Below the pieces are notes generated by a model that saw only the letters and a program-made list of their open reading frames with translations, searched no databases and was not told the DNA's origin. The translations under genes were made by a program, and so were the position numbers. A stretch of DNA of 64,000 nt from JACKCD01 sp041390905 (GTDB lineage: Bacteria; Chloroflexota; Anaerolineae; Promineifilales; Promineifilaceae), in NCBI GenBank assembly GCA_041390905.1, contig JAWKPA010000018.1, positions 56,052 through 120,051 of the forward strand, given 5' to 3'. Shown in pieces: positions 49,732 to 58,449 of the stretch (position 1 is the first letter of the stretch; each line of letters opens with the position of its first letter).

Positions 49732-50647
49732 ACTGGTTGTTGGGTTTTGTGCGCCAAACGGGGGTGTCTTCGACCCACAACGGCCGTTTATCCCCCTCCC
49801 ACCGCTGCAAAATTTGACCATATACATCCGGCCGGCGCTGGTGCAGCAGCGGGAAAAAGTGCCGCCACTGCATAAGCTGGCTGGCATTGAGCGTTGCCAT
49901 GGCAATTTCGGGGTTTTGGCGGCCGGCCCGCGCCAAAATTTGCCCCGACGGGCTGCAGACAAAGCTACTGCCATAAAACGTGACCCCATTTTCCACCCCC
50001 ACCCGGTTCACCGCCGCCACAAACACCCCGTTGGCAATGGCGTGGCCGCGCATCACCGTTTCCCACGCCTCTTGCGTGTCCAGCGTCGGCTCATTTGGCT
50101 CTGCACCTATGGCCGTAGGGTAGACAATCAGCTCTGCCCCGCCCAGGCTGTAGATTCGCGCCAGCTCCGGGAACCATTGATCATAGCAAGTGGGGGTTGC
50201 CAGCTTGATTGGCGGGATCGAAGCCACCTGGAACTGATCGCTTCCGGCAAAAAAGTCGGTTTCGTGGTAGCCATCGCCCGACGGAATATGGATTTTGCGC
50301 GTGGCGGCCACCAGCTCGCCCGTGGGCGCGTGAATGGTGGCGGTGTCGTACAGCCCGCCGTTGTCGGCCCATTCGTACAGGCTGCCCACCACAAAAACGG
50401 CATAGTCGCTTGCCATCTGGCTAAAAAAGCGAGCCGACACCCCGCCGGGAAGTCGCTCTGCCCAGGCAAAACCGGCTTCGTCCCGCGTGCCGGGGAAGTA
50501 GGGAGCCAGGGAAAATTCAGGCAAACAGATTATTTCCGCCCCTTGTGCGGCGGCTTCGGCAATCATTTGCCGGTACTGCGCCATCATTGCCCGCTGTTCC
50601 CCCGCCCACGCTACCTGAATCAACGCAATGCGTACCTGTGCTTTCAC
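49730..50647 (-). CDS. aguB: N-carbamoylputrescine amidase
   Basis: Hydrolyses N-carbamoylputrescine to putrescine, CO2 and ammonia. The 305-residue nitrilase-superfamily protein has its triad as Glu44 (CLPEFSLAPY), Lys118 (ATRKIHIPSG) and Cys154 (PTCYDQWFPELAR); the CYDQWFPE block is typical of AguB. The start codon is GTG at 50647, with AAGGAAAG upstream. The agmatine deiminase gene lies upstream on the same strand, so the two complete the agmatine-to-putrescine route. A MITE-like repeat separates them. Confidence 0.93.
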   Translation of the reverse strand: MKAQVRIALIQVAWAGEQRAMMAQYRQMIAEAAAQGAEIICLPEFSLAPYFPGTRDEAGFAWAERLPGGVSARFFSQMASDYAVFVVGSLYEWADNGGLYDTATIHAPTGELVAATRKIHIPSGDGYHETDFFAGSDQFQVASIPPIKLATPTCYDQWFPELARIYSLGGAELIVYPTAIGAEPNEPTLDTQEAWETVMRGHAIANGVFVAAVNRVGVENGVTFYGSSFVCSPSGQILARAGRQNPEIAMATLNASQLMQWRHFFPLLHQRRPDVYGQILQRWEGDKRPLWVEDTPVWRTKPNNQ

Positions 50648-50669
50648 CTAATCACTTTCCTTTTCAACA

Positions 50670-50767
50670 AATAGGACGCTGATTTTCCTGTACGCGAAGC
50701 GGTTGTGAAACAACATCTGCCTGATGAAGAATGAAAATCAGGTGAATCAGAAAAATCTGCGTCCCAT
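50670..50767. repeat. MITE-like repeat with inverted ends, between aguB and aguA
   Basis: The left end is AGGACGCTGATTTTCCTG, the right end AAAAATCTGCGTCCCA; internal parts such as CTGTACGCGAAGCGGTTG match the element at 28969-29064 in the opposite order (CGCTTCGCGTACAGG). Confidence 0.75.
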
Positions 50768-50773
50768 TCTCTT

Positions 50774-51877
50774 CTATCGAGAGTTGGGGCTGGGCTGCTG
50801 CTGGGTGATGCAGTGAACCATGCCGCCGCCGAGCAAAATTTCCCGGCCGCTGGGAACGCCAACCACCTTGCGTTCTGGCATGAGGGCTTGCAGGGCGGCC
50901 AGGGCGGGTTGGTCGGCGGGGTCGCCGTAAAGCGGGACGACCACGCCGCCGTTTGCCAGATAAAAGTTGACGTAGGAGCCGCCCATGCACAGCCCTTCGG
51001 GGCGGGGGTGGGTGCCTTCCACCGCATCCAGCCCGGCACTTTCCTCGGCGGTGACGTAGATGGGCTGGGGATTGAGGAGTTTGTGGATGGTAAACGGCCG
51101 TTTCCTTCCATCCCGTTCCCCACACAACAGATCATACGCCTCCTGGTTAATCTCATACTGCGGGTCACGTTTGTCATTCGTCCAATTCAGCACCAGTTCG
51201 GCCGGCCGAATATAGGCACACAAGCCGTCAATATGCCCATCCGTTTCATCATCCATCGAGCCACGCGGCAGCCAGATGATCTTTTCCACCCCCAAATATC
51301 GTTGTAAATAACATTCGACCTCGGTCAGTGACAGGTGCGGGTTACGGTTGGGGTTCAGCACACATTGCGCCGTGGTAATCAGCGTTCCCTCGCCGTCCAC
51401 CATAATGCCGCCCCCTTCCAGCACCATTGGCACCTGGTAGCGATCCAGCCATTCCAGCTCCGCCACCTTGCGCGGCACCAGATTGTCCTGATCCCAGGGG
51501 AAGTATAGCCCGCCATCCAGCCCGCCCCAGGCGTTAAACTCCCAATCCACCACCCGCACTTCCTGCCCGTTGTTGACAAAAATGGGGCCGCAGTCGCGCA
51601 TCCAGGCATCGTTGGACGACATTTCGACGACGCGGATGTGGGGAGGAAGCTGGCGGCGGGCGTTGCTAAACTGGCGGGCGGAAACGCCCATGGTCACGCG
51701 CTCAAACTGACTGATGGCAACGGCCGTTTCTACAAACGCCTTTTGTGCCGGTTTCGCCCCCAGTCGGAACGTGTCTGGTCGCTCCGGCCACAGCATCCAG
51801 CAGCCATCATGTTTTTCAAACTCGGCCGGCATTCGGAAGCCGTCTTCCTGGGGGATGGTTGTCAATAATTTGCTCAT
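50774..51877 (-). CDS. aguA: Agmatine deiminase
   Basis: Converts agmatine to N-carbamoylputrescine and ammonia. 367 residues of the guanidino-modifying (PPADalpha) fold: FEKHDGCWMLWPERPDTFR, SSNDAWMRDCGPIFV, LEGGGIMVDGEGTLITT, DDETDGHIDGLCAYI (catalytic Glu/Asp and His) and the nucleophile Cys356 in GGGMVHCITQQQP. Each block matches the family. Together with aguB it makes putrescine from arginine-derived agmatine; an arginine decarboxylase gene is not in the window. Transcription is probably shared with aguB despite the repeat between them. Confidence 0.95.
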   Translation of the reverse strand: MSKLLTTIPQEDGFRMPAEFEKHDGCWMLWPERPDTFRLGAKPAQKAFVETAVAISQFERVTMGVSARQFSNARRQLPPHIRVVEMSSNDAWMRDCGPIFVNNGQEVRVVDWEFNAWGGLDGGLYFPWDQDNLVPRKVAELEWLDRYQVPMVLEGGGIMVDGEGTLITTAQCVLNPNRNPHLSLTEVECYLQRYLGVEKIIWLPRGSMDDETDGHIDGLCAYIRPAELVLNWTNDKRDPQYEINQEAYDLLCGERDGRKRPFTIHKLLNPQPIYVTAEESAGLDAVEGTHPRPEGLCMGGSYVNFYLANGGVVVPLYGDPADQPALAALQALMPERKVVGVPSGREILLGGGMVHCITQQQPSPNSR

Positions 51878-51889
51878 TTTGTCTCTGCC

Positions 51890-53626
51890 TTACCGGAATG
51901 ATGGATTCCGGTACACTTCCTCGCCGCCAAGCAGGGTCAGCAAAACGGCCGTTTCTGCCATCTCATCCAGCGACACCTCAAACAAATTTTGATCCAGCAC
52001 CACCAGATCCGCCCACTTGCCCACTTCCAGCGACCCCGTTTCCGTTTCTTGCCGCATCACATACGCCCCATTCAGCGTATACGCCTCAATCACCGCCTCC
52101 AGATCCGGCATACTCTGCTGCTCCCGCTGCAAAGCGTGCGCCATCCCCACAAACGGCGACAAATCACTCACATCCCAATCACTGCTCAACGTCACCGTCG
52201 CCCCCGTGTCATAAATGCTCCGCACCGGCACCGGGTCAAACGCCCGATCGCCAATCAGCTCTGCACTTTCCTCCCAATAATCCGGCAGCGTAAACTCCCC
52301 CGCCACCTGAAAATCAGCAATCACGTCCAGCTCGGCAAAGCGCAGCCGATCCGCCTCGTCAATCAGCTCCAAATGGGTCAGCCGATGACGGCGATCCAGC
52401 CCATTGCCATTCGTTTCCACTGCCTGTTCAATTGCGTTCAACGCCTCATACACCCCCCGGTCGCCAATGGTATGAATGTGAAAATCAAACCCCACCTTTT
52501 CCAACGTCGTGATATATTTTGCCAGCCGCGTCTCGGCAAAATAATTCATCCCGATGTTGTCAGGAAAAATCTCCAAATCAATGAGGTAAGGCTCAAATAA
52601 AGCGGCCGTGGTGTTCTCAATCAGCCCATCGCTATAAATTTTGATCTGGCTCATCCGCAGCAGCCGGTTTGGGTCATTGCTATACAGCTTGGTCAACGCC
52701 GCCAACTGTTCAGCGTCGTCATAATGCGGATACGCCCATAGCCCCAGTACGGCACGAACTGTAAGCGTCTCTTCTTGTTCTGCCCGTTGCCACACCTTGT
52801 GGTAATTGCGTCCCCAATAGGTGCGGGCATCGCTGATGGAGGTGATGCCATTCTCGGCCAACTGCTCCAGGGCATAAAGCAGCCCGTCGTAATGCAGCTC
52901 TTCTAATTCTGGCGTGGGTGCCAAAGCCAAATCAAACAGCATGTCGCCCGCGTTTTCCATCAAAATACCGTTTGGCTCACCAGTTTCAGGGTCTTTGAGG
53001 ATGAGGCCGCCGGGCGGGTTGGGGGTGTCGGCGTTCATGCCGGCCGCCGCCAGTGCCGCCGAATTGACCCACACCGAATGAGACGTTTGCTCCATCATGA
53101 CGGCCGGCCGATCTGGAATCGCCTCATCCAGAATCTCAATCGGCGGCCGTTCGCTTTCCAGCATGTTGGTAATCGAATGCCCCCAGCCCAGCACCCAGTT
53201 GGTGCCAATCTGCTTGGGCGCACAGTCGCGCAGCAGCCCAACCATCTCCGCCGGGTCAGTGTCCTCTGGCAGCAAGCACGTCCCTCCCACCGATGACCCC
53301 GCCTCCAGCGGGTGCAAATGGACATCGTGAATGCCGGGCAGCACCATGCGCCCACCCAAATCCATGATTTCGGTTGCTTCGCCAATAAATGGCTCCACAT
53401 CTTCATCGGCTCCCACAAAGATCAGCCGCCCCGCCTTGATTGCCACCGCTTCTGCCCACGGCTGGGCTTCGTCAACAGTGTAAATGGCGCCATTGTGCAG
53501 CACCAAATCCGCCTCATGGGTTGCGTCTGCCGTAACCAGCGGCAAAAAATCATCGCTGGTTTCCGTTGCCGGGGCATTGGGTGCACAGGCTGCCAACAGT
53601 AATAAAGTCAAAAGCCATTTTTTCAT
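51890..53626 (-). CDS. Amidohydrolase family 3 (YtcJ-like) lipoprotein
   Basis: 578 residues. An N-terminal lipoprotein signal with LLLAAC (Cys14) places it outside the membrane. Metal-binding blocks of the amidohydrolase superfamily are present: LPGIHDVHLHPLEAG (HxH), YSDGLIENTTAALFEPYL, DFHIHTIGDRGVYEALNA, HRLTHLELID and LSSDWDVSDLSPF (metal Asp). Family 3 members deaminate or hydrolyse N-substituted compounds; the substrate is not known. It lies just upstream of aguA on the same strand with a 12-base gap, so it may belong to the same transcript. Confidence 0.9.
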   Translation of the reverse strand: MKKWLLTLLLLAACAPNAPATETSDDFLPLVTADATHEADLVLHNGAIYTVDEAQPWAEAVAIKAGRLIFVGADEDVEPFIGEATEIMDLGGRMVLPGIHDVHLHPLEAGSSVGGTCLLPEDTDPAEMVGLLRDCAPKQIGTNWVLGWGHSITNMLESERPPIEILDEAIPDRPAVMMEQTSHSVWVNSAALAAAGMNADTPNPPGGLILKDPETGEPNGILMENAGDMLFDLALAPTPELEELHYDGLLYALEQLAENGITSISDARTYWGRNYHKVWQRAEQEETLTVRAVLGLWAYPHYDDAEQLAALTKLYSNDPNRLLRMSQIKIYSDGLIENTTAALFEPYLIDLEIFPDNIGMNYFAETRLAKYITTLEKVGFDFHIHTIGDRGVYEALNAIEQAVETNGNGLDRRHRLTHLELIDEADRLRFAELDVIADFQVAGEFTLPDYWEESAELIGDRAFDPVPVRSIYDTGATVTLSSDWDVSDLSPFVGMAHALQREQQSMPDLEAVIEAYTLNGAYVMRQETETGSLEVGKWADLVVLDQNLFEVSLDEMAETAVLLTLLGGEEVYRNPSFR

Positions 53627-53646
53627 TGTTTGCTTCCTTTGATAAT

Positions 53647-53674
53647 GTAGGCCAAGTTTGCAAACTTGGCCTAC
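53647..53674. repeat. 28-bp perfect palindrome, GTAGGNCAAGTTTG family
   Basis: GTAGGCCAAGTTTG plus its exact reverse complement. The sixth base is C here (A at 6955-6982, G at 62211-62238), with the matching change in the other arm. Confidence 0.9.
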
Positions 53675-53730
53675 GGCAGAAATGGGGCGCGGATGGAAGT
53701 GAGCCGGTTGTCGGTCATCGGTCGTCGGCT

Positions 53731-54216
53731 TCAGTTCGCGTTGTCTTCTCTGGAACTAGCGATTAGTTCCGGTGGTAGCCACTCCTGAATGTCTTTGAGA
53801 ATGACGGGGATGATGACGGTGGTGACACGCTGTACGCCGGGGATTTTTGCCAGCTTTTGGGCAATAAACTGGTGCAGAGTGGCGGGGGAGTGGCTGACCA
53901 GTTGCCCCACCACGTCGTATTCACCAAAGGAGATGGCGGCGTAGCGTACTTCGGGCAGGGCGGCAATGGCTTGGGCGATCTCTTCCTGCCGCGTGGTGTC
54001 CACCTGGCAATAAATGTCGGCGGTGACTTCGTAACCGAACTGTTCTTCGTTGATGACACCAATGATTGAGATAACCCCGGATTCGATGAGGCTGTTGACA
54101 CGGTTGGTGACGGTGCGCTCACTGGCTTCCACCGTGCGGGCAATTTCGGAGCTGGGCAAACGGCCGTTTTGCGCCAGCAACCGCAATATCTGTTTGTCTA
54201 ATTCATCCAGTTTCAT
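53731..54216 (-). CDS. Lrp/AsnC family transcriptional regulator
   Basis: 161 residues from the ATG at 54216. N-terminal helix-turn-helix: LDELDKQILRLLAQNGRLPSSEIARTVEASERTVTNRVNSLIESG. The C-terminal RAM/AsnC ligand domain contains VRYAAISFGEYDVVGQLVSHS and RVTTVIIPVILKD. Such regulators respond to amino acids or related metabolites. It stands upstream of the amidohydrolase-aguA-aguB set on the same strand, so it is a candidate regulator of these genes; this is inference from position. About 200 bp of gene-free DNA lie upstream (54223-54423). Confidence 0.9.
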   Translation of the reverse strand: MKLDELDKQILRLLAQNGRLPSSEIARTVEASERTVTNRVNSLIESGVISIIGVINEEQFGYEVTADIYCQVDTTRQEEIAQAIAALPEVRYAAISFGEYDVVGQLVSHSPATLHQFIAQKLAKIPGVQRVTTVIIPVILKDIQEWLPPELIASSREDNAN

Positions 54217-54423
54217 GATCATTCAATCGCCCATATTCTAAAACAGCACATAATCTAACAAAATTGTTCGTTATCAGAAGCAATACTACATTATTATTTC
54301 TTATTTAGCAACAAGCAGGGGCAGCAAAAGGGTGACAGAAACGGCCGTTAATCTCCCTTCCCCTATGCTTATATGCTCAATGGGCTAACGTGGCAGGCTC
54401 CCCCTGCAAACAACCTGTGGCGG

Positions 54424-55809
54424 TTAATCGGCCGTTAACACCTGCACTTCGGCACGGCTCAAACCGCGCCCCATGTCGTGGGCAAAACCAGAAATGTCAA
54501 GGCGGGAGAGAATGATAACGGCCGTTAATAACCCCACCGCCTCCACCACAAAAATCACCCCATACGCCGTCGTCGCAGGGATCCCCATCCCCAGTAGAAG
54601 CAGATCGCGCAATGCCCCGCCCAGGAACGTCCCCAACCCCTTAAACAGCAAAATCGAAATCGTCCACAGCCCCAAATACGCCCCCGCCTCCCTGTCCGAC
54701 GACATCACCGCCATCAAGCTCAAGCCGCCAAAGGTGTAGACACCAAACCCGCCGCCAAAAATCAGCAGCGACAGCTCCAGCAAATGCACCTGGTTAAACA
54801 GCGAAGCCATTCCCAGCAGCACCATCCCGACCACCATCGCCACAAGGCCACCCTGGGTAACAGGCGACTGCCGCTCCGGTGGCCGTTTGCGCCACAAAAA
54901 TGCCCCCAAAAGCAGCGTCACCACCGTTGCTGCCTGCCAATAGCTGTTGAGCCGTGTGGTGCGTTCAAAGGGCAGACCAAACACCTCGCCGCCAAATGGT
55001 TCCAAAATGGCATCTTGCGCCCAGGCGGAAAGAGTTGCCAAGGAGAGAAACACAAAGAAACGGCGGGTACGCTGGTCTTGCCAGATTTTGCCAAAAGTTA
55101 CCCGAAAGCCAGCAGCTTGTAACGACCGCCGCCCCAGCGCGGCCTGGGTGGTGGCAAGGCTGCTGGCGGCTGCGGCATTGGCGCGTTTTTCTGCTCCCCA
55201 AATGGCAAACAACCAGAAGAACCCCCCAATAACGGCCGTTCCCACAATCATTTCCCAAAACACCACCGGATCATATTCCCGCATCCAAAGGCTAAAGCTA
55301 ATCCCCACAATGGCAAAAAAGATAATCAGCATCGTCTCTGCCATGCTAATCGCCAACCCCTGCCGCTCCTTTGGTGCCGAATCACGCACCAGTGCCAGGA
55401 AAGGACTACCCGAAATCAGCGTCCCAATCCCATACAGCAGCGACGAAGCCACGGCAAAGCTCCAGCCCAGAAAATCAGTTGTACTGCCCGCAAGCCGGCC
55501 CACACTCAACCCCAGCAGCGGCAGCGACAGCACCATCAGCCCCCGCCCCAGCCAGATATACGACGTGCGGCGCATACCCCACAGCGGCTTGGTGTCAGAC
55601 ATAAAGCCCGCCCACAGGCTCAGCGGCGATAGCAAATAGCGTAGGGCAATCAAAAAGCTCACCGGCGCGGCAGGAATGCCAAAGCTGGTAATGAGAACGC
55701 GGTTCCAAATGCTCGTCACCAAAATATCGCCCATCGCCGAGCCAATCTGGAAGCTGCTCAGGCGCAAGGCACGCCAGATGGAAAAAGGTTGTCCCGTTTG
55801 TTCACTCAT
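54424..55809 (-). CDS. PucC-family (BCH2/LhaA-like) MFS membrane protein
   Basis: 461 residues with about 12 helices. The N-terminal signature WRALRLSSFQIGSAMGDILVTSIWNRVLITSFGIPA followed by WAGFMSDTKPLWGMRRTSYIWLGRG matches the PUCC family (LSLFQV ... LNRVMIVELGVPA ... SDT ... RRVPYLW in PucC). In phototrophs these proteins aid light-harvesting complex assembly or bacteriochlorophyll delivery. No photosynthesis gene is visible in this window, so the role may concern another tetrapyrrole or be unrelated. Its start overlaps the MerR-like gene by four bases (ATGA), making a two-gene operon. Confidence 0.85.
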   Translation of the reverse strand: MSEQTGQPFSIWRALRLSSFQIGSAMGDILVTSIWNRVLITSFGIPAAPVSFLIALRYLLSPLSLWAGFMSDTKPLWGMRRTSYIWLGRGLMVLSLPLLGLSVGRLAGSTTDFLGWSFAVASSLLYGIGTLISGSPFLALVRDSAPKERQGLAISMAETMLIIFFAIVGISFSLWMREYDPVVFWEMIVGTAVIGGFFWLFAIWGAEKRANAAAASSLATTQAALGRRSLQAAGFRVTFGKIWQDQRTRRFFVFLSLATLSAWAQDAILEPFGGEVFGLPFERTTRLNSYWQAATVVTLLLGAFLWRKRPPERQSPVTQGGLVAMVVGMVLLGMASLFNQVHLLELSLLIFGGGFGVYTFGGLSLMAVMSSDREAGAYLGLWTISILLFKGLGTFLGGALRDLLLLGMGIPATTAYGVIFVVEAVGLLTAVIILSRLDISGFAHDMGRGLSRAEVQVLTAD

Positions 55810-56441
55810 GGTTGCTGCTCATGGGCGTCAATCAACGCCAACAAGATGTCGTTTGTTAGTAAAATGATGCGGCGGCGTAGTTCGCCCCAATCGGTTGGCC
55901 CCTGGGTGCCGGCCGCCATCAGCATGTCGTAAATGGTTTGTGACAAAAATTCGCGGAAATGTAGATAAGCTCGCGTCGTTTCAACCAGGCTCAATCCCTG
56001 CTGCTGCCCCAACGCCTGGTAATCACGCCCAATTTGCTGCGCTTGCCGCAGCAGCCTGGCTTCCTGGGCCGGTTCGGTCAGATACGCCACCACCAGTTGC
56101 AGCAGCCGCCGGCCGATTTCGCGCAGCTCCTTTTTGGCCGATTCATCCAGCAGTTGGTACCAGCTTTCATCGTTAAATGCCCCCTCGGTCAGCTCCAGCC
56201 GGGCGCGCCCCAACATGTTTTGCACCACCAACTGGGCACTGGTCAACTGCCGCCGATCCTGCAGCGTGCCGGTGCCAGCCCCCCACGCCTCCAGATCCGC
56301 CCGGCGAAAGCGGCGATGTCCACCCGCCGTGCGCTGCGTCGGCAAGTCGCCCCGGTCTGACCAGGCACGCACCGTAGCCGGATGCACACCCAGCACCTCT
56401 GCCGCCTCGCTCAAATTCAGCCAATCGTTCTCTGTCACCAT
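55806..56441 (-). CDS. MerR-like (HTH_17) regulator with helical sensor domain
   Basis: 211 residues. The N-terminus WLNLSEAAEVLGVHPATVRAWSDRGDLPTQRTAGGHRRFRRADLEAW is a BldC/MerR-type winged helix. The remaining 140 residues are helical (RLLQLVVAYLTEP, IGRDYQALGQQQGLSLVETTRAYLHFREFLSQTIY), resembling the globin-like or four-helix sensor modules joined to such DNA-binding domains. No B12-binding motif is present. It overlaps the PucC-family gene by four bases and probably controls it, possibly in response to a tetrapyrrole or stress signal (inference). Confidence 0.78.
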   Translation of the reverse strand: MVTENDWLNLSEAAEVLGVHPATVRAWSDRGDLPTQRTAGGHRRFRRADLEAWGAGTGTLQDRRQLTSAQLVVQNMLGRARLELTEGAFNDESWYQLLDESAKKELREIGRRLLQLVVAYLTEPAQEARLLRQAQQIGRDYQALGQQQGLSLVETTRAYLHFREFLSQTIYDMLMAAGTQGPTDWGELRRRIILLTNDILLALIDAHEQQP

Positions 56442-56516
56442 ACAGCCCTAAATATACAGAACTCTGTAGAATTTTACGAGGCATCTATAGGTTTTTGTAG
56501 AAATTTGGTGGTTTGC

Positions 56517-57602
56517 CTAGATGCCCAGCGAAAGCTGGCGTTGGGTACCTTCTTTGAGATTGCTCACGCCCACGCCAATCAGCCGCATTCGCTGACCGGG
56601 CAGCCAATTTTGCTGCCAAATCGTTTCGGCAAGCTGGTAGATGAGATCGGCATCGTCGGTGCCAACGGCGACGGATTTTTGCCGGGTAAAGGTGGTAAAG
56701 TCGGCCCAGCGAAATTTGACGCTGATGGTGTGCGCCAGCAGCCCCCCTTGCTTTAGCGATTCGGCCACGCTCTGGCTCATTCTGTGAAGCTGGCGGCGCA
56801 AAATGGCGGGGTCGTTGATGTCGTTGTTAAACGTCCACTCCTGACTGATGGATTTGGAGATGCCGGGGTCGGACTGCACGGGGCGGGGGTCAATGCCACG
56901 CGCCCGCTGCTGCAAATCGGCTCCCATGTTACCAAAGCGGGCGTGGAGCGTGCCGAGATCGGCGGCGGCAAGCTGGCCGCAGGTGGCAATGCCCATTTCA
57001 GCCAGCTTTTCGGCGGTGCGGGGGCCAATGCCCCAAATGGCGCGGGTGGGCAGGGGGGCAAGAAATGCGGCTTCGCTGCCGGGGGCAACAACGGTACAGC
57101 CTTCGGGTTTGTCGTAGTCGGAGGCGACTTTGGCGACGAGTTTGCTGGTGGCGAGGCCAACGGAGGCAGGCAGGGTGGTGTGGGTTTTAACGGCCGTTCT
57201 CACCCGCATCGCCATCTCCTCCGCCACCAGCCCCGGCTCCTGCACAAACCAGTGCGTCAGCTCCACATACGCCTCGTCCACGCTCATTTTCTCGATGGGG
57301 CCAAACTGCGCCAGCACCCCCATCACCTCCCGCGAGCTGGCGCGGATGCGCGGCCAGTCGGCGGGGACAATTTTGAGCGTGGGGCAGAGGCGAACGGCCG
57401 TTGTCGTTGGCATCGCCGACCGGATCCCCAACTGTCGTGCCGCATAGCTGGCCGAAGCCACCACCCCCCGTTCATCCGGCTTTCCCCCCACCACCAGCGG
57501 AATCCCCCTATCCTCTGGGTACGTCAAGCAGTGGACATTGACATAAAAAGCGTCCATATCCAAATGGAGAATGGCGCGAGGCCAAACTTGAGCACCTTTC
57601 AT
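56517..57602 (-). CDS. dinB: DNA polymerase IV (Y-family)
   Basis: Translesion polymerase. 361 residues from the ATG at 57602 (a GTG at 57611 is possible). Catalytic residues: AILHLDMDAFYVNV (metal Asp) and MSVDEAYVEL (SxDE). The rest follows the family: GVVASASYAARQLGIRSAMP, ASVGLATSKLVAKVASDYDKPEG, helix-hairpin-helix IWGIGPRTAEKLAEMGI and the little finger domain. The very C-terminus QRQLSLGI fits a beta-clamp binding motif. It follows the CsoR gene after 24 bases. Confidence 0.94.
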   Translation of the reverse strand: MKGAQVWPRAILHLDMDAFYVNVHCLTYPEDRGIPLVVGGKPDERGVVASASYAARQLGIRSAMPTTTAVRLCPTLKIVPADWPRIRASSREVMGVLAQFGPIEKMSVDEAYVELTHWFVQEPGLVAEEMAMRVRTAVKTHTTLPASVGLATSKLVAKVASDYDKPEGCTVVAPGSEAAFLAPLPTRAIWGIGPRTAEKLAEMGIATCGQLAAADLGTLHARFGNMGADLQQRARGIDPRPVQSDPGISKSISQEWTFNNDINDPAILRRQLHRMSQSVAESLKQGGLLAHTISVKFRWADFTTFTRQKSVAVGTDDADLIYQLAETIWQQNWLPGQRMRLIGVGVSNLKEGTQRQLSLGI

Positions 57603-57626
57603 CAAGTCCACGAATTGGCCCGGCAG

Positions 57627-57902
57627 TTACGTTTTAGCCATTAATGCCAGAACAGAATCAATAAGTTCAACATGCTCGGCCGCATCCATTTGCCCACCCT
57701 GGAGCAAACATTCGCGGGCATGAGCCTGCACAAAAAGCGTTGTGGCATTGTCCAGGGCTGACCGAATTGCCCGCAACTGCTGCACAATGTCGCCACAATC
57801 CCGGTCGGCATCCAGCATCCGCTGCACACCCTGCACCTGCCCCTCAATGCGGCGCAAGCGTTGGTGCATATTCTCTTTCACGGCTGACGATTGAATTTTC
57901 AT
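57627..57902 (-). CDS. CsoR-family metal-sensing repressor
   Basis: 91 residues of the all-helical DUF156 family: HQRLRRIEGQVQGVQRMLDADRDCGDIVQQLRAIRSALDNATTLFVQAHARECL. The Cu(I) ligands of CsoR are conserved in order and spacing as Cys36, His61 and Cys65, which argues for copper sensing rather than the sulfur sensor CstR or the nickel/formaldehyde branches. No copper pump or chaperone gene is next to it, and dinB follows on the same strand. Its operator was not identified. Confidence 0.88.
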   Translation of the reverse strand: MKIQSSAVKENMHQRLRRIEGQVQGVQRMLDADRDCGDIVQQLRAIRSALDNATTLFVQAHARECLLQGGQMDAAEHVELIDSVLALMAKT

Positions 57903-57917
57903 AAGAAACGGGGATTA

Positions 57918-57985
57918 AATAGAAGTTCAACTTCTCGGAAGAAGTTGAACTTCTAAATGGGCAAGTTATTCAATGCCCATTCCTA
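57918..57985. repeat. AGAAGTTCAACTTCT foldback with TAGGAATGGGCATT-like tail
   Basis: Paired palindromes AGAAGTTCAACTTCT / AGAAGTTGAACTTCT followed by AAATGGGCAAGTTATTCAAT and CCATTCCTAA. The tail matches those of the copies at 4021 and 16919, so the repeated unit is at least about 65 bp. Confidence 0.85.
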
Positions 57986-58066
57986 AGCAAAAGTGAGGCA
58001 CAGCCGTTGAGCCGCGCCCGGTTTTTTGGAAGTAACAGGCACACGGCCTGTCTAGCAGTCGCCCAG

Positions 58067-58270
58067 TCAGGAGATGCGTCTGGGGGCTGGTTGGGATACG
58101 GGGACGGAAACTGAACGCGATACGCCGTTCAGGGCAATGGCACCCAGCCGCTTGCGCGTGTCGGCACTACCACAGAAAGGGCAATCTTGTGGATCACTTG
58201 CCCGTGACATGGACAAACGTTTCTCAAAAGGCTGCTCGCAGCTATGGCACTGATATTGATACATTGGCAT
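58067..58270 (-). CDS. FmdB-type zinc-ribbon protein
   Basis: 67 residues. It begins MPMYQYQCHSCEQPFEKRLSM and has a second CPFCGS pair, giving the Cys4 zinc ribbon of the FmdB/CxxC_CxxC_SSSS family. The Ser-rich C-terminus (VSRSVSVPVSQP) is also typical. FmdB proteins are named from formamidase regulation but their role is generally unknown. It is flanked by repeats on both sides and seems monocistronic. Confidence 0.85.
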   Translation of the reverse strand: MPMYQYQCHSCEQPFEKRLSMSRASDPQDCPFCGSADTRKRLGAIALNGVSRSVSVPVSQPAPRRIS

Positions 58271-58384
58271 GATGAAATATTCCTCGTGTCATTTGCTATT
58301 GATTTTCGGCTTCACATAGAGCCAGATACTGTGGGGGAGTATAGTATGAACGAATACGGCTGTCAACACATGGGAACACAGATT

Positions 58385-58445
58385 AAAGGATTGGAGATTG
58401 GGATATTGGACAAATCTCTCAATCTCCTAATCTCCCAATCTCTTT
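58385..58445. repeat. Intergenic hairpin of GGAGATT / AATCTCC units
   Basis: AAAGGATTGGAGATTGGGAT and the later CTCAATCTCCTAATCTCCCA arms flank ATTGGACAAATC. Confidence 0.78.
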
Positions 58446-58449
58446 TTAT

